Origin: Lingula anatina
Taxonomy: Eukaryota; Brachiopoda; Lingulata; Lingulida; Lingulidae
NCBI RefSeq assembly: GCF_001039355.2
Contig: NW_019775347.1
Coordinates: forward strand, 126,986-190,985
Length of the DNA stretch: 64,000 nt
Direction of reading: 5' to 3'
Shown piece by piece: positions 55,391-62,649 of the stretch. Under the pieces are notes generated by a model, which saw only the letters and a list, made by a program, of their open reading frames with translations, did not search any database and was not told the origin of the DNA. The first letter of the stretch is position 1; every line of letters begins with the position of its first letter. A program made the translations under genes and the position numbers.

Positions 55391-58300
55391 CCATTGGGTT
55401 GTTTGAAAAGCACACTTCAGGTCTGTTAGGCATTATTATTCATTTTCTGCCTTTTATTGTTGAATTTAATAACATTTTAAGACTTCTGTCAGAAAAACAA
55501 TTAATAAAATCAATCATGAGACCTGGTAAGGTTATGTTCTCATGTCATTGGGTATATTTGCAGAAGCTAAATTAATTGCACAAGTTAATGATAGTGTACC
55601 AGTGTACTGCATAGCCAGTTCCTGGTCAGGTGTTGTTGGAAAAGGCTTTAGTTGGTTAACAGTGTAAGTCATCTGTCTGAACTAAAATTGGTAAATAACA
55701 AAAGGCAAAAGGACAATACTTGTTGTTTACCAACTTTATTTGGTACCCTACCAAGTGGTATGGCTTGCGTCGTTGTAAAGACGTATCATGTGCATGCTTG
55801 AGTGAGTTACGTGTACTTGTGTCACTGCTGCTTGTCCCTGTAAATGTAGCAATGACCTTCAAAGAATTATCAGTCATGTTTGCATTGAAAGAGGGTGTCA
55901 TATGTATCATGGACACACTTATTCTGAATCATGAAAATGTTGTGAAAAGTATTACATGAAAGTCAGTTTCTGAAGTTATTTACGCCACTGATCTGTATTT
56001 TTACAAGTGCGTAGAATAATGAGTGAACACAGGTGTTTTGATTAATTCTATTGGTGAAAAGTTTTTGGTATTTAAATTGTCATATAATGTTTCCAGGCTT
56101 GCAGCAATTTATGAAGTTGGACTGGATTTCCTACATGTGCCCCCATGGACCAGAGATTGTACTTTGAGTGATGATAGCATAACCTGATTTGTATGGTAAA
56201 TCAAATGGAAATATTATTTTTATATTCTCTCTCTCTTTACAGATTCAAGTTCTGGAGAGATGGGTTATATGGGAATGAAACCTAACATGGGAATGCCTGT
56301 AAGTCGTGTGGTATTTGTCATCACCATTGTAACATTGCACATGTTTGAAAAGCACTTTGCTGTAAATAGAGTTAAGGTGATATCTTTATGCTGCCTGTAA
56401 TGCACATGTGGCAGCATCATTACCATGGTGAAGGAAAACTGAGTGAATTTTTGTTGAGTCTGGCATTTGGACAGACTCCATCGTGATGCTCTTGCAAAAA
56501 AGTTATTCATGTCATCGTGTCTTACATATGTTCTTCATTGTGTTCCTATTCCTTTCAGTTCCCAGGTATGGGCCCTGACAATCCTATGGGGCCTATGGGG
56601 CCAGATATGAACCCAGTTATGAATGGTAAGTGCTATAAAACATCCAATATCAAGACCAAATGTTCAGTGGGTGATTTTATCACAAGTGTATATTACAAAC
56701 TTCAGTGCTGACTGGCTAACTTTTAAAACTTATTATTTAATTTCTTTTAATTTATGGAATGTTGTATCAGTACCCTCATTCTCATCAGTTGGTAATTTTA
56801 TATGATGGTGCCATTATGTCATTGTACTTATCCAGCTCTTTATAGGTTGCCAAACTATTTACTAATAAACATATATGTCTTGAAGACTGGAGGCTTTCTT
56901 ATGAGAATATGGTTGTTGAATGATGCTGGTTTTAAAAAATGAACTAATTAAAATGTAAATGCCAACTAAAGTGCCATTTAAAAAGGAAAAGTTAAAAAAA
57001 AATTACTCATTCATGCAGGCTGGGTATTTTGTAAGTTCTTTTGTTTTGTGATGCTGATACCTGTCACTTCAGGAGGGGATGGTCTTGACGGAATGAAGAG
57101 CTCTCCTGCCAATGGAGGCCCTGGGACACCTCGACACGATGAGATGCCACCTGTGAGTGCGGGGGACATGGGAGGCTATAATCTACCATACCAAGACAAT
57201 GTAGGAAATGTAAGTGACAATCTAGCTATTAGGAGGCCAAACCAACACAAAATTCTGTTTGTGTTCTGCATATTTGCCCAAATGTTCTTTTTTTTCCTGT
57301 ATCCCCAATGGTTGCAGTTGTTTGTATAAGTGAATTGAACCTTCACAAAGCTTTTTTCCCTTTCTTGGAATTATTAGCTTGCATATGTCTTCTGCAAATC
57401 TGGCATTACATATCATTCATAAGACCTAAGAAACATGTTAGAATTGTTGTTTTAGATATTCACACAGCTTTTTAGCAGTATCTCACATTTGCCCTTTATA
57501 TCTTCTTATTGTAAGAAAAAAAGAAAAGACAAACCACCACCCCTACCCAGTTTAAACAATTTGGAATGGAATCTAGGTCTGGAGTACTAGTAAGTATCTG
57601 AAATCTGCCTTTACTCTGATTGCATGTATGTTGTCACTGCAGACATGAGAATGGAAATACCTACCTACCTTCCTAGAGACTTTTCCTGGGTCAATGCCTA
57701 CTTGGCGTCATTTAACAAATTTGAACATCCAAGTTAAATCTGTGTGACAGAGCTCTTGCTCTGCACCTTTTGATGTCCTTTCCAAAAAAATACAGGTGAA
57801 AACTGAGGTCAGTCTGAAGACAAATGGCACACCTGACACCCATTTAACAAGTAACAAAGGCCCAAATTGGTGGTTGATGGAAAGGGATGGGATAATTATA
57901 AAAAATCTTGAAATGGCAATTTTATCAGTCTCAGAAACAGGATTTGGTTTGGCCTCTTCAATTTGTTTTCAATTAAGAGTTCAAACTTGTTGAATATTTT
58001 CTTATTGTTAGTGTGCTTTTATTTTGCGTTTCTTTGAAGTAAAGTTAAATGAATCAATAAAAGTCATAGTTGACTAATTCACTAATAAAAATGTCTTTGG
58101 TTCAATCTATTCTTTGGGCTCCTCTCATATTTTCATGCTTACTTGTTCTCTTGCAGTAGAAGTGTTGGTGTATCTGGAGCTTCAGTAGAGATGACTAATA
58201 TTCTAGAAAAACACACAGTAACAATAATGATAGACATAGTAGGGATATAACAGGCTACAATAATTTTTTCCATATTCTCCTTTCAGGACCACGGAGAATC

Positions 58301-58412
58301 GGCAGCCATTAAAGCCATAAAAGAAAGCATGCAAGAAGAAGCAAAAAGGTTTGAAAAAGACGTGGGTCCTCCGGGCCCCGACCATCCCACTGATTACTTT
58401 GGGATGCAATAA
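7844..58412 (+). CDS. SSBP: SSBP/Ssdp single-stranded-DNA-binding protein family (whole gene, 18 exons)
   Basis: Orthologue of vertebrate SSBP2/3/4 and fly Ssdp: nuclear cofactors that bind LDB1/Chip through an N-terminal LUFS/LisH domain, protect it from degradation, and act in LIM-homeodomain and Wnt enhanceosome complexes. Eighteen exons join in frame to about 412 aa (human SSBP3 is 388). Residues 1-92 are nearly identical to the vertebrate domain; the rest is Pro/Gly/Met-rich with [35 protein letters not shown] and PGTPR landmarks in the same order. An in-frame TGA at 7826-7828 supports the start. Three in-frame candidate cassette exons and two alternative donors are listed separately. 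The C-terminal 41 residues differ from the vertebrate SMTMSV ending. Confidence 0.95.
7900..9631 (+). other. SSBP: SSBP introns 1 and 2 (with exon 2 between)
   Basis: Intron 1 is 420 bp and contains a YY1-like GCCGCCATTT near 8249; intron 2 is 1,239 bp, AT-rich, with a short TA run near 8814. Nothing else recognised. Confidence 0.6.
8320..8392 (+). CDS. SSBP: SSBP exon 2 (LisH helix)
   Basis: Acceptor TGTTTTCAG, donor GTAAGT. Encodes [16 protein letters not shown] and SAQTFLSE, identical to vertebrate SSBP here; this is the LisH dimerisation helix pair. Ends in phase 0 at residue 43. Confidence 0.97.
9632..9693 (+). CDS. SSBP: SSBP exon 3
   Basis: Acceptor TGTTTTACAG, donor GTAAGT. Encodes [20 protein letters not shown] with a split Cys codon; invariant in the family. 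Phase 2 end. Confidence 0.97.
10847..11038. repeat. Minisatellite, 24-bp unit, 8 copies
   Basis: The unit begins GTGTAGGAGTCTTGG and recurs at 10847, 10871, 10895, 10919, 10943, 10967, 10991 and 11015. Copies differ by single bases (GGGCC or CTGGT variants). Because 24 is divisible by 3, both strands stay open, which explains the overlapping long frames here. Confidence 0.97.
11445..11476. repeat. (TG)n microsatellite
   Basis: Sixteen TG units. Confidence 0.97.
12005..12266. repeat. Minisatellite, 27-bp unit, 10 copies
   Basis: The unit runs GGGGATAGTGCAAGGGATG then TCACCATT. Starts are at 12005, 12032, 12059, 12086, 12113 (short, 19 bp), 12132, 12159, 12186, 12213 and 12240. The last three copies share GAGGTC instead of GATGTC, so they arose by a local re-duplication. 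Both strands stay open, giving false frames. Confidence 0.97.
17161..17222. repeat. Short perfect inverted repeat
   Basis: TAGTGGGAGAC at 17161-17171 is the exact complement of 17212-17222, with a second palindrome (TGGGGTCACCCCA) between. A hairpin or the remains of a tiny foldback element. Confidence 0.6.
17483..17602. repeat. 60-bp direct tandem duplication
   Basis: GATGGACCGGAGACACC starts at 17483 and again at 17543; the following bases stay nearly identical through ATCCC.CCCAGT and AAAAGC. Confidence 0.9.
18023..18107 (+). CDS. SSBP: SSBP exon 4 (end of LUFS domain)
   Basis: Strong acceptor CTCTTTTTCAG, donor GTAAGT. Encodes [16 protein letters not shown] then [10 protein letters not shown], completing the LUFS domain at residue 92 in phase 0. 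Confidence 0.97.
22066..22125 (+). CDS. SSBP: Candidate SSBP cassette exon (60 nt)
   Basis: Within intron 4. A long pyrimidine tract and TTATGCAG precede exactly 60 nt that are open in phase 0, the phase of both neighbouring exons, and GTAGGT follows. It would add 20 residues, [12 protein letters not shown]..., polar and Gln/Ser/Pro-rich. I know no counterpart in vertebrate SSBP, so this may be chance; 60-nt in-frame stretches between AG and GT do occur at random in 15 kb. Confidence 0.3.
24622..24663 (+). CDS. SSBP: SSBP cassette exon (42 nt), insect-like insert
   Basis: Within intron 4. Acceptor TTTCTTTTCAG, donor GTAAGT, 42 nt in phase 0 on both sides. Encodes [14 protein letters not shown], which would follow AFHDY directly. 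My recollection is that fly Ssdp carries a similar GF..SGYG.NG.. segment at this place while vertebrate proteins go from HDY into SAAAAPSP; an alignment should confirm. Probably a real, possibly alternative, exon. Confidence 0.72.
25065..25222. repeat. Dispersed repeat with GGCCCGTAGCC termini
   Basis: Begins GGTCCGTAGCC and ends GGCTACGGGCC, inverted with one mismatch. Internal text (GGGGTTCTTTTCTGAAAAAGTG...) recurs at about 31.5 kb. Non-coding, short, MITE- or SINE-like; family not recognised. Confidence 0.6.
26884..27102. repeat. Foldback-family element, copy B
   Basis: Arms of about 67 bp: the left (26884-26950, with TTCACACG, AGCTGGGT, GGGGATTCTTGGTAAAGTGC) pairs with the right (27035-27102) at most positions. 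The centre has TAGTTAATTACCCC, also seen in copy C. Non-coding. Confidence 0.8.
31516..31660. repeat. Second copy of the GTAGCC-ended dispersed repeat
   Basis: Starts GGACCGTAGCC and continues GGGGTTCTTTTTCTGAAAAAG, like 25065-25222, then diverges. A more decayed, reverse-oriented relative is visible at about 41300-41450 (GGTCCACTTGTTC, AAAGGTCT). Confidence 0.55.
32995..33075 (+). CDS. SSBP: SSBP exon 5
   Basis: Acceptor CTGTTTCAG, donor GTAAGT, 81 nt in phase 0. Encodes [12 protein letters not shown] then [14 protein letters not shown], matching vertebrate APSPVLGNIPP and DGMPGGPIPPGFF. Confidence 0.95.
33076..37204 (+). other. SSBP: SSBP introns 5 and 6
   Basis: 2,370 and 1,672 bp. A G run at 35242-35256. 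Nothing else recognised. The 128-codon - strand frame at 35513-35899 overlaps exon 6 and has no homology. Confidence 0.6.
35446..35532 (+). CDS. SSBP: SSBP exon 6
   Basis: Acceptor CTGCTACAG, donor GTAAGT, 87 nt, phase 0. Encodes [16 protein letters not shown] then [13 protein letters not shown], the counterpart of human GSQPSPHAQPPPHNP. In vertebrate SSBP2 the corresponding segment is absent from the main form, so this exon may also be skipped. Confidence 0.93.
37205..37267 (+). CDS. SSBP: SSBP exon 7
   Basis: Acceptor TTGTCTCCAG, donor GTAAGT. Encodes [20 protein letters not shown] and F, matching the invariant PFMSPRY.GGPR block. A second in-frame donor (CCA then GTAAGG) lies at 37247 and would shorten the exon by 21 nt. 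Confidence 0.95.
37384..37444. repeat. (CT)n microsatellite in SSBP intron 7
   Basis: About 30 uninterrupted CT units, 116 bp after the exon 7 donor and 158 bp before the exon 8 acceptor, inside an intron of only 335 bp. Confidence 0.97.
37603..37663 (+). CDS. SSBP: SSBP exon 8
   Basis: Acceptor TCTCTTCCAG, donor GTAAGT, ends one base into a codon. Encodes [25 protein letters not shown] matches human LLPNSMDPTR. Confidence 0.93.
38080..38590. repeat. Decayed duplicated block
   Basis: GCATTTTGTAGAGCTTGTCA at about 38091 recurs with one change near 38541, each followed by AAGCACAA.ACT and GGTGTCC and then a T run. Between them AGATA.CC..AGTTACTA.TGAACTT also occurs twice. A small, degraded element with direct ends or a nested duplication. 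Confidence 0.5.
39648..39722. repeat. About 37-bp tandem duplication
   Basis: GTTCTATGATTTAGTAG occurs twice, each followed by a GATAG.GGC.ATTTAGAT stretch. Confidence 0.8.
40918..41180. repeat. Foldback-family element, copy C
   Basis: Long imperfect palindrome. The left arm contains CTCGCTAAATTGC, GGCTTAGATATCTG and CCTACTGAA; the right arm holds their complements (TTCAGTAGGCATGACAGATA, GCAATTTAGCGAGAATCCCC). Arms are about 110 bp. Its centre has TAGTTAATTACCC. Best-preserved copy of the family. Confidence 0.85.
46269..46315. repeat. (TG)n microsatellite
   Basis: About 23 TG units. Confidence 0.97.
46429..46659. repeat. Foldback-family element, copy D
   Basis: The left arm (46429-46501, GGCTCATTCCCAATGAGG, AGATCGATCCAATTTTGTGG, CTTGCTGAATGCAATCAG) pairs with the right arm (46584-46659). 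GATCGATCC and the GGGGACTCTTGCTGAAT-like motif link it to copies A-C. Confidence 0.78.
48485..48543. repeat. About 31-bp tandem duplication
   Basis: CACAAAAAGCCTTTTCTTACTTAGTAT-type unit present twice, ending CAAAAAGCCTTTTCTT. Confidence 0.75.
49712..49746. repeat. (AC)n microsatellite
   Basis: About 17 AC units. Confidence 0.97.
50128..50177. repeat. 24-bp tandem duplication
   Basis: CTTAGACACGAAACTAAGGT occurs twice in a row. Each copy contains an internal inverted repeat (CTTAG...CTAAG). Confidence 0.85.
51350..51408 (+). CDS. SSBP: SSBP exon 9
   Basis: Acceptor ATACTTCCAG after a 13.7-kb intron, donor GTAAGT. Encodes [25 protein letters not shown] matches human SMQRMNPPRG. Ends in phase 0. 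Confidence 0.93.
51708..51802 (+). CDS. SSBP: SSBP exon 10
   Basis: Acceptor TGTTTCAG, donor GTGAGT, ends in phase 2. Encodes [12 protein letters not shown] then a Gly/Pro-rich run with [16 protein letters not shown]...MR matches vertebrate QNYGSGMRPP. Confidence 0.95.
52140..52182 (+). CDS. SSBP: SSBP exon 11
   Basis: Acceptor GCCTTCCAG, donor GTGAGT, 43 nt. Encodes [18 protein letters not shown] is the family landmark (human GRPWPNP). Ends in phase 0. Confidence 0.95.
52885..52920 (+). CDS. SSBP: SSBP exon 12
   Basis: 36 nt, phase 0, acceptor CTATGTAG, donor GTAAGT. Encodes [12 protein letters not shown], matching vertebrate IPYSSASPGNYV. Confidence 0.93.
53540..53591 (+). CDS. SSBP: SSBP exon 13
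   Basis: Acceptor TATATTCAG, donor GTAAGC, ends one base into a codon. Encodes [17 protein letters not shown], the strongly conserved [11 protein letters not shown] block. Confidence 0.96.
54176..54235 (+). CDS. SSBP: Candidate SSBP cassette exon (60 nt, phase 1)
   Basis: Acceptor GGTTTTATTCAG, then 60 open nt, then GTGATT. Phase is 1 on both sides, so it can be included or skipped. It adds about 20 residues ([20 protein letters not shown]). Skipping joins PSPQ directly to DSSSGEM, which mirrors vertebrate PSPADSTNSS; the exon therefore looks like an addition. The donor is weak, consistent with regulated use. Confidence 0.62.
55324..55390. repeat. Compound (TG)n(AG)n microsatellite
   Basis: About 20 TG units change directly to about 13 GA units. 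Confidence 0.97.
56243..56298 (+). CDS. SSBP: SSBP exon 14 (constitutive numbering)
   Basis: Acceptor CTCTCTCTTTACAG, donor GTAAGT. Encodes [18 protein letters not shown] after a split Asp codon, the counterpart of human DSTNSSDNIYTMINPV. Ends in phase 0. Confidence 0.93.
56559..56625 (+). CDS. SSBP: SSBP exon 15
   Basis: Acceptor TTCCTTTCAG, donor GTAAGT, ends one base into a codon. Encodes [15 protein letters not shown] then DMNPVMN, matching human FPMGPGSDGPMGGMGG and HHMNG. Confidence 0.95.
57073..57209 (+). CDS. SSBP: SSBP exon 16
   Basis: Acceptor TGTCACTTCAG, donor GTAAGT, ends in phase 0. Encodes [26 protein letters not shown] and [19 protein letters not shown] and the GGNF...FQ.. 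block are conserved in vertebrates. A second consensus donor (GTGAGT at 57153) lies inside the exon in the same phase and would remove the last 19 residues. Confidence 0.93.
57796..57807 (+). CDS. Possible 12-nt microexon (VKTE)
   Basis: Between exons 16 and 17. AAATACAG precedes 12 nt in phase 0 and GTCAGT follows. It would add VKTE, which fits the sumoylation consensus. The pyrimidine tract is poor, so this is only a possibility. Confidence 0.15.
58287..58412 (+). CDS. SSBP: SSBP last exon (stop codon)
   Basis: Acceptor TTCTCCTTTCAG, phase 0, TAA at 58410-58412. The 41 residues contain a charged, probably helical segment ([19 protein letters not shown]) and end [10 protein letters not shown]. 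This is not the vertebrate ending (SYSPSMTMSV), and no exon for that ending was found in intron 16 of this numbering. Counting this exon and the constitutive ones above gives 17; one more is exon 1, so the gene has 17 constitutive exons plus candidates, or 18 with the 42-nt exon. Confidence 0.85.
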   Translation, partial: DHGESAAIKAIKESMQEEAKRFEKDVGPPGPDHPTDYFGMQ

Positions 58413-59190
58413 CACCTCTCATGGCATGCTGGAACTTCTCACTTCATCAAAATCATATTATTTATGTCATGGATTACTCCTCAGATGAACATGTCTGCCC
58501 TTCACTGCCGGGCTCTGGTGCTGACTATGATAACATATGGCAGTGGAGACAGAGATGTGACTCCAGTGATACACTGTGAACATACAGCAAACAGAATGGC
58601 AATTAGCAAGCAGTTACAATGGTGACAGGCCAGGACCTAGAGAGAGACGGAGACAGAGAGAGACTGTGGAACCTTGTTATATTACCGAGACCTATGAAGC
58701 AGGATACAGAGTCAATTTCTTCCAATATCTTTCAACAAATGTTTTGATGTGAGACAATAAAGAAATGGAAATGATCTCATCCTTTGCAGAAGTCTGTGTG
58801 AGGGGTCTCATGTAAAGCAGACTCTTTAGGTTTGGGCACTCTTTGTTAACCAGAGTGAGTGTAAAAGGACTTGAATAGGTGACATTACCTGTGGGGTTGT
58901 TCAGTCGTGTTAGTGTCTGGCTGTTGGGGAGGGTGACATGGAAAATGCAGTGTGACACTCTCTGGTTCATGATTAAATAAGTGGCAGGACTCTCAAAGAT
59001 ATTTTTTAGAAAGTAAGTAGTAACTGGTCTGTTTTACAGAACTGCTGATTAAAACAGGTTCAGTAGTTTGAAAAAGGGAGATATTCTTTTAGAAAAAGGA
59101 GGGGGTTGTATATATTTATATATACATATTAATGACCTAGAAGAAAGTAACTTTTTATGTACAGACACAGATGTGTCTGTACATATAGCC
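58413..59190 (+). other. SSBP: SSBP 3' UTR (proximal)
   Basis: Follows the stop codon directly. The first AATAAA is at 58756-58761, about 345 nt after the stop. Later AATAAA sites at 59969, 61216 and 61473 could give longer forms but lie beyond a repeat array. The - strand frame at 58692-58970 has no homology. Confidence 0.6.
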
Positions 59191-59199
59191 ATCATCTGC

Positions 59200-59250
59200 G
59201 TCTGTCGTCGTCGCCGTCGGTGCCGTCGTCGCCGTCGTCGCCGTCGTGCA
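59200..59250. repeat. CGTC/CGCCGT trinucleotide-like microsatellite
   Basis: GTCGTCGCCGTCG type repeats immediately before the 161-bp array. Confidence 0.9.
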
Positions 59251-59258
59251 CTTTTACC

Positions 59259-59663
59259 GATAACACGATAAGTGGAAAACCGTTTTTGCTTTTGTCTTGA
59301 AACTTACAGAACTGATGAATATTCATAATACGCAGGTCAAGTTCGAAAATCAGCATTATCGGTTCATTTTTAGGGAAGTTATGCTGTTTTTTCACTTTTT
59401 TCAGCATATATGCAGCACTGATAACACGATAAGTGGAAAACCATTTTTGCTTTGGGCTTGAAACTTACAAAACTGATGAATATTCATAATCCGCAGGTCA
59501 AGTTCGAAAATCAGCATGATCGGGTCACTTTTAGGGAAGTTACGCTGTTTTTTCACTTTTTTCAGCATTTTTCCAACACCGATAACACGATAAGTGAAAA
59601 ACTGTTTCACATTTTGGCTTGAAACTTACAGAACTGATGAATATTTATAATACACAGGTCAAG
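59259..59663. mobile_element. 161-bp tandem array, pearl-like element
   Basis: GATAACACGATAAGTGG starts at 59259, 59420 and 59581, an exact spacing of 161 bp; the third copy is cut short after about 83 bp at the undetermined base 59664. Units share GAAACTTACAGAACTGATGA and TTTTTTCACTTTTTTCAGCA. A ~160-bp core beside a microsatellite is the layout described for pearl elements of bivalves; the assignment rests on that layout and not on an alignment. Confidence 0.7.
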
Positions 59664-59664
59664 N
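59664..59664. other. Undetermined base (N)
   Basis: The only N in the window, lying inside the third copy of the 161-bp repeat where homology to the other copies stops. It suggests a collapsed or joined repeat in the assembly. Confidence 0.95.
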
Positions 59665-61777
59665 CTTCTAACTCAGCAAGGACCTGGTCGATGAATAAGT
59701 GAAGCTTTGGAACTTCACAATTTTTAAACTGTAATCAAGATGCTGTTGAAATGTCAAGGGCAGACACCTGTAGTTTCTGGATGGTGAAATGACCACAGTC
59801 TGCAAACAGGACGTGTATTGTAGAGGTGTCCTGGATGTGAAGTGAACTAGTGTGGCAAGTTGAACCATTAAGACTACTGCAATACAAAATCAAATTTATT
59901 ATTTATATATATATAACTTATTTTTAATGTACAGTCATTTTGTTTAGATTCGTAGCTGTGAGTATTAAAAATAAAAAAGCAATCCGTCAATGTGGTCATG
60001 TTGAGAGGTACGTGTAGTTATGGGTTGGGGCTTTCCTGGGTCATGAAAATCTCATTTTGTTCTTTCATGTTTGTTATGTTTCATATCTGATTCAGTGGAC
60101 CTGAACAAGAGTTTTCTGTATTTTTCTGTAGTTCTTTGTACAGTTAATTGTGGCAGTTATCAAGAAAAGTCATCAAGATTTATTTACTATTGTATATTGG
60201 AATGACCGAACAAGCACCCACAGTTGAAAAACACCATTTATATGGGTGTCCTTAAGTCTAAGAGATCTGTACTCCCTTCTCCCACCTTTTTCTTTTTCAG
60301 AAAAACCTGTGCTTTATTTCTTGTAAGCCTTATATTCTTTCTTTTTTATGTGTCAGGTTTATTATTTTACTTATTAGAGGTAGAAAATCTTTTAGATTCA
60401 AAGATCAATGTAGTCAGATAACTATTTATTATCAAAATTTATTTCAACAAATTATAAAAAAAGGCTTTAAAAGTAGCATTAACAATGAGATTGCTGACAT
60501 TATTTATTGGATTATGCAGAAGGTTGTAATCAGCACACCCTAGTGAATGTATGCTACAAATATTGAGGGCTGTGATGGTTCCATGTGAAATGAAATACCT
60601 CAGAGATGGCGCCACCATAGGCACATTCAGACGACATGAAACCGGTCCAGCCCAGACTTAGCAGATGTATATATTGAAACTGAAGCATTCAGTGTGACTT
60701 TCACGAATGTATTAATATTTAATTATTATTTTATCGTTTTTTTTGCAGAACTCTTGAGTTCTCACAGATTGTGCACAAAGTTGTTTAAACTGGCTGCTTT
60801 GTATTAATTCCAGCATTGTTCAGTCTGTCTGTATACTATTAATTTTGGCCTGTGAGATATAGGTGTATTGTGTACCAGTGTTGTCAGCTTGTGAATAGAT
60901 TTATGAGTTAAATGGCTTTGTAAGATACTGCAGTTATGTACAAAGAAAAATACCCTTAGATGTTGGTGCAAATGTTTATTATATCCAGTAAGCATATAAA
61001 CCCACCTCCCCTATTTTTTTTCATTTATATTTTCTTAATTTCTCCCCCTTAGAATGGACCAGACAACAGTTGAGTTCATTCCTTATTCAAGGGGTGGTGG
61101 GCTACCAAAGAGACAGCTTTGATCAATGTTCTTGATCAGTAGACTTTATTTCAACTTGTATGTCAAGTTGCATGGGAACTATTTTAGCCAGCATTGACAG
61201 TCACAAACTCAGCAGAATAAATCTGTTACCAGACCTGGTGAACTCCATGCTGTTTATCTTCTCCTAGACTAGTTGTTGCATCTTGTACTGTGACGGAGGC
61301 ATTTAAAGGAACGTAATTAAAAAGACCAATTGAAGACTAAATATTGTGTTGTGTTTATTCTTATTGATATAACGGCAATTGTGAAACATTTACATCAAGT
61401 TTAATAGACTATAAATCTTGAAAACTGCAATTCACAGACTTTGAAGAGATAAGGATACGTTTTATATATCAAAATAAAGCAGATTTAAGGATAGAAAAGC
61501 ATAACATGACTTGAAACGTCTTTTGCTAATATATGCATAAAAACACCATGAGTTTCATAAAATTTGAAATTATCTGCAGGTTTTTTTTATTTGGAGAGAT
61601 GGCAATGTGCTTTCACGGGGACCAAAGAAATATTTAATTGACTGCCATTAGCATTATGTACAATCCAGTACAATCCAGTGTGCTATACACTAAAAGGAAA
61701 AGTTGCTTGAATAATGCATTTTTTCTCAGAAGACGTGATTTGAATCACAAAATTGTTATCCTGATTGAATATTCCAT
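59665..61777. other. Spacer downstream of SSBP
   Basis: No exon recognised on either strand. Poly(A) candidates are at 59969, 61216 and 61473 (+). It may be distal 3' UTR or intergenic. The 61683-61988 - strand frame overlaps the foldback below and has no known domain. Confidence 0.5.
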
Positions 61778-62370
61778 CATTAAAGCCTAGATAACATTTG
61801 CCATGCAATGTCTGTACGGTGAATCCCTTCTCGTGCAGCGGCTGAGCGGAGGCAGACGGTGCGAAATCGTACGAATTTATGGTCTCCGTGGCCTTTACGA
61901 TTTTGTCGAGGTAACACTTATGACAAATTTTGAAAACTGTAGTCCGTAGCATTATTGTAGATGGCATCGACAGTTCCCGTGCGGGCAATGTTCGACGGAC
62001 TTGCGGAAATTGTGATTTTATATTTGAACCTTTAAATGGTCTCTTTTTCTTCTACCTTTGGTAGGCATGACATAGGAGGCATGACATTAGTTTCAAACTA
62101 AGTGCAATTCACTTGCACGAAATTGAAGTCGTGCGTTTTCTCGTACTCACCACATTGGTGCTAAAATCGTAGGAATCTGCATGGACAACGTAGGCTCCGT
62201 TAGATCATTTTCAACCGACAAACCGTATTTTCCTTTCGTGACTTCAAGGTCATGTCAGCGAAATGGCGCGACACATAATGTAAACGTACTCACGATGTCA
62301 TAAAAATCGCACAGAAAACCCTATACTTCATTGCATGGCGTCCGTGGCAAATGTAATCTAGGCTAAAAGC
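61778..62370. mobile_element. About 590-bp foldback, non-autonomous DNA element
   Basis: The left end (AAGCCTAGATAACATTTGCC then ATGCAATG, to 61810) is the complement of the right end (CATTGCATGG, six extra bases, then GGCAAATGTAATCTAGGCT, 62329-62369). Inside are adjacent perfect palindromes TTAGTTTCAAACTAA and GTGCAATTCACTTGCAC near 62094-62125. It has more CG than its surroundings. No transposase is encoded. Confidence 0.6.
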
Positions 62371-62649
62371 AAGAGTGCACTTGCAGACTGACAACTGTGT
62401 TAATAAAATATACCAGGTAGATATTGTGTAATATAACGTTGTCTAACCGCATTTCAGATTGAGTTAATGTTTGGAGTCAATTAATTATAAAAAAACATTA
62501 ACTATGGATTATTATTTTTTAATTTGAATTAATAACTCATTTACAACACATCTCAGAAAGAAAATGACTTTGGACTTTAAAATCCATCGATTATTCATGA
62601 GAAGATTAAGGTGAGACTGTACTCAAATAGGACTAAAAATTAAATTTTT

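Larger units (their letters stand above)
51409..56558 (+). other. SSBP: Short introns of the SSBP 3' half
   Basis: Introns of 299, 337, 702, 619, about 584/2,007 (around the 60-nt cassette) and 260 bp separate the exons listed. They hold a CT run near 53120 and a compound GT/GA microsatellite at 55324-55390. No further exon recognised. Confidence 0.65.

Noticed and set aside
61683-61988. 101-codon - strand frame with CHKCYLDK motif as a zinc or transposase domain
   Set aside because: It lies across the left end of the 590-bp foldback; two Cys pairs alone do not define a domain and no splice context supports it.
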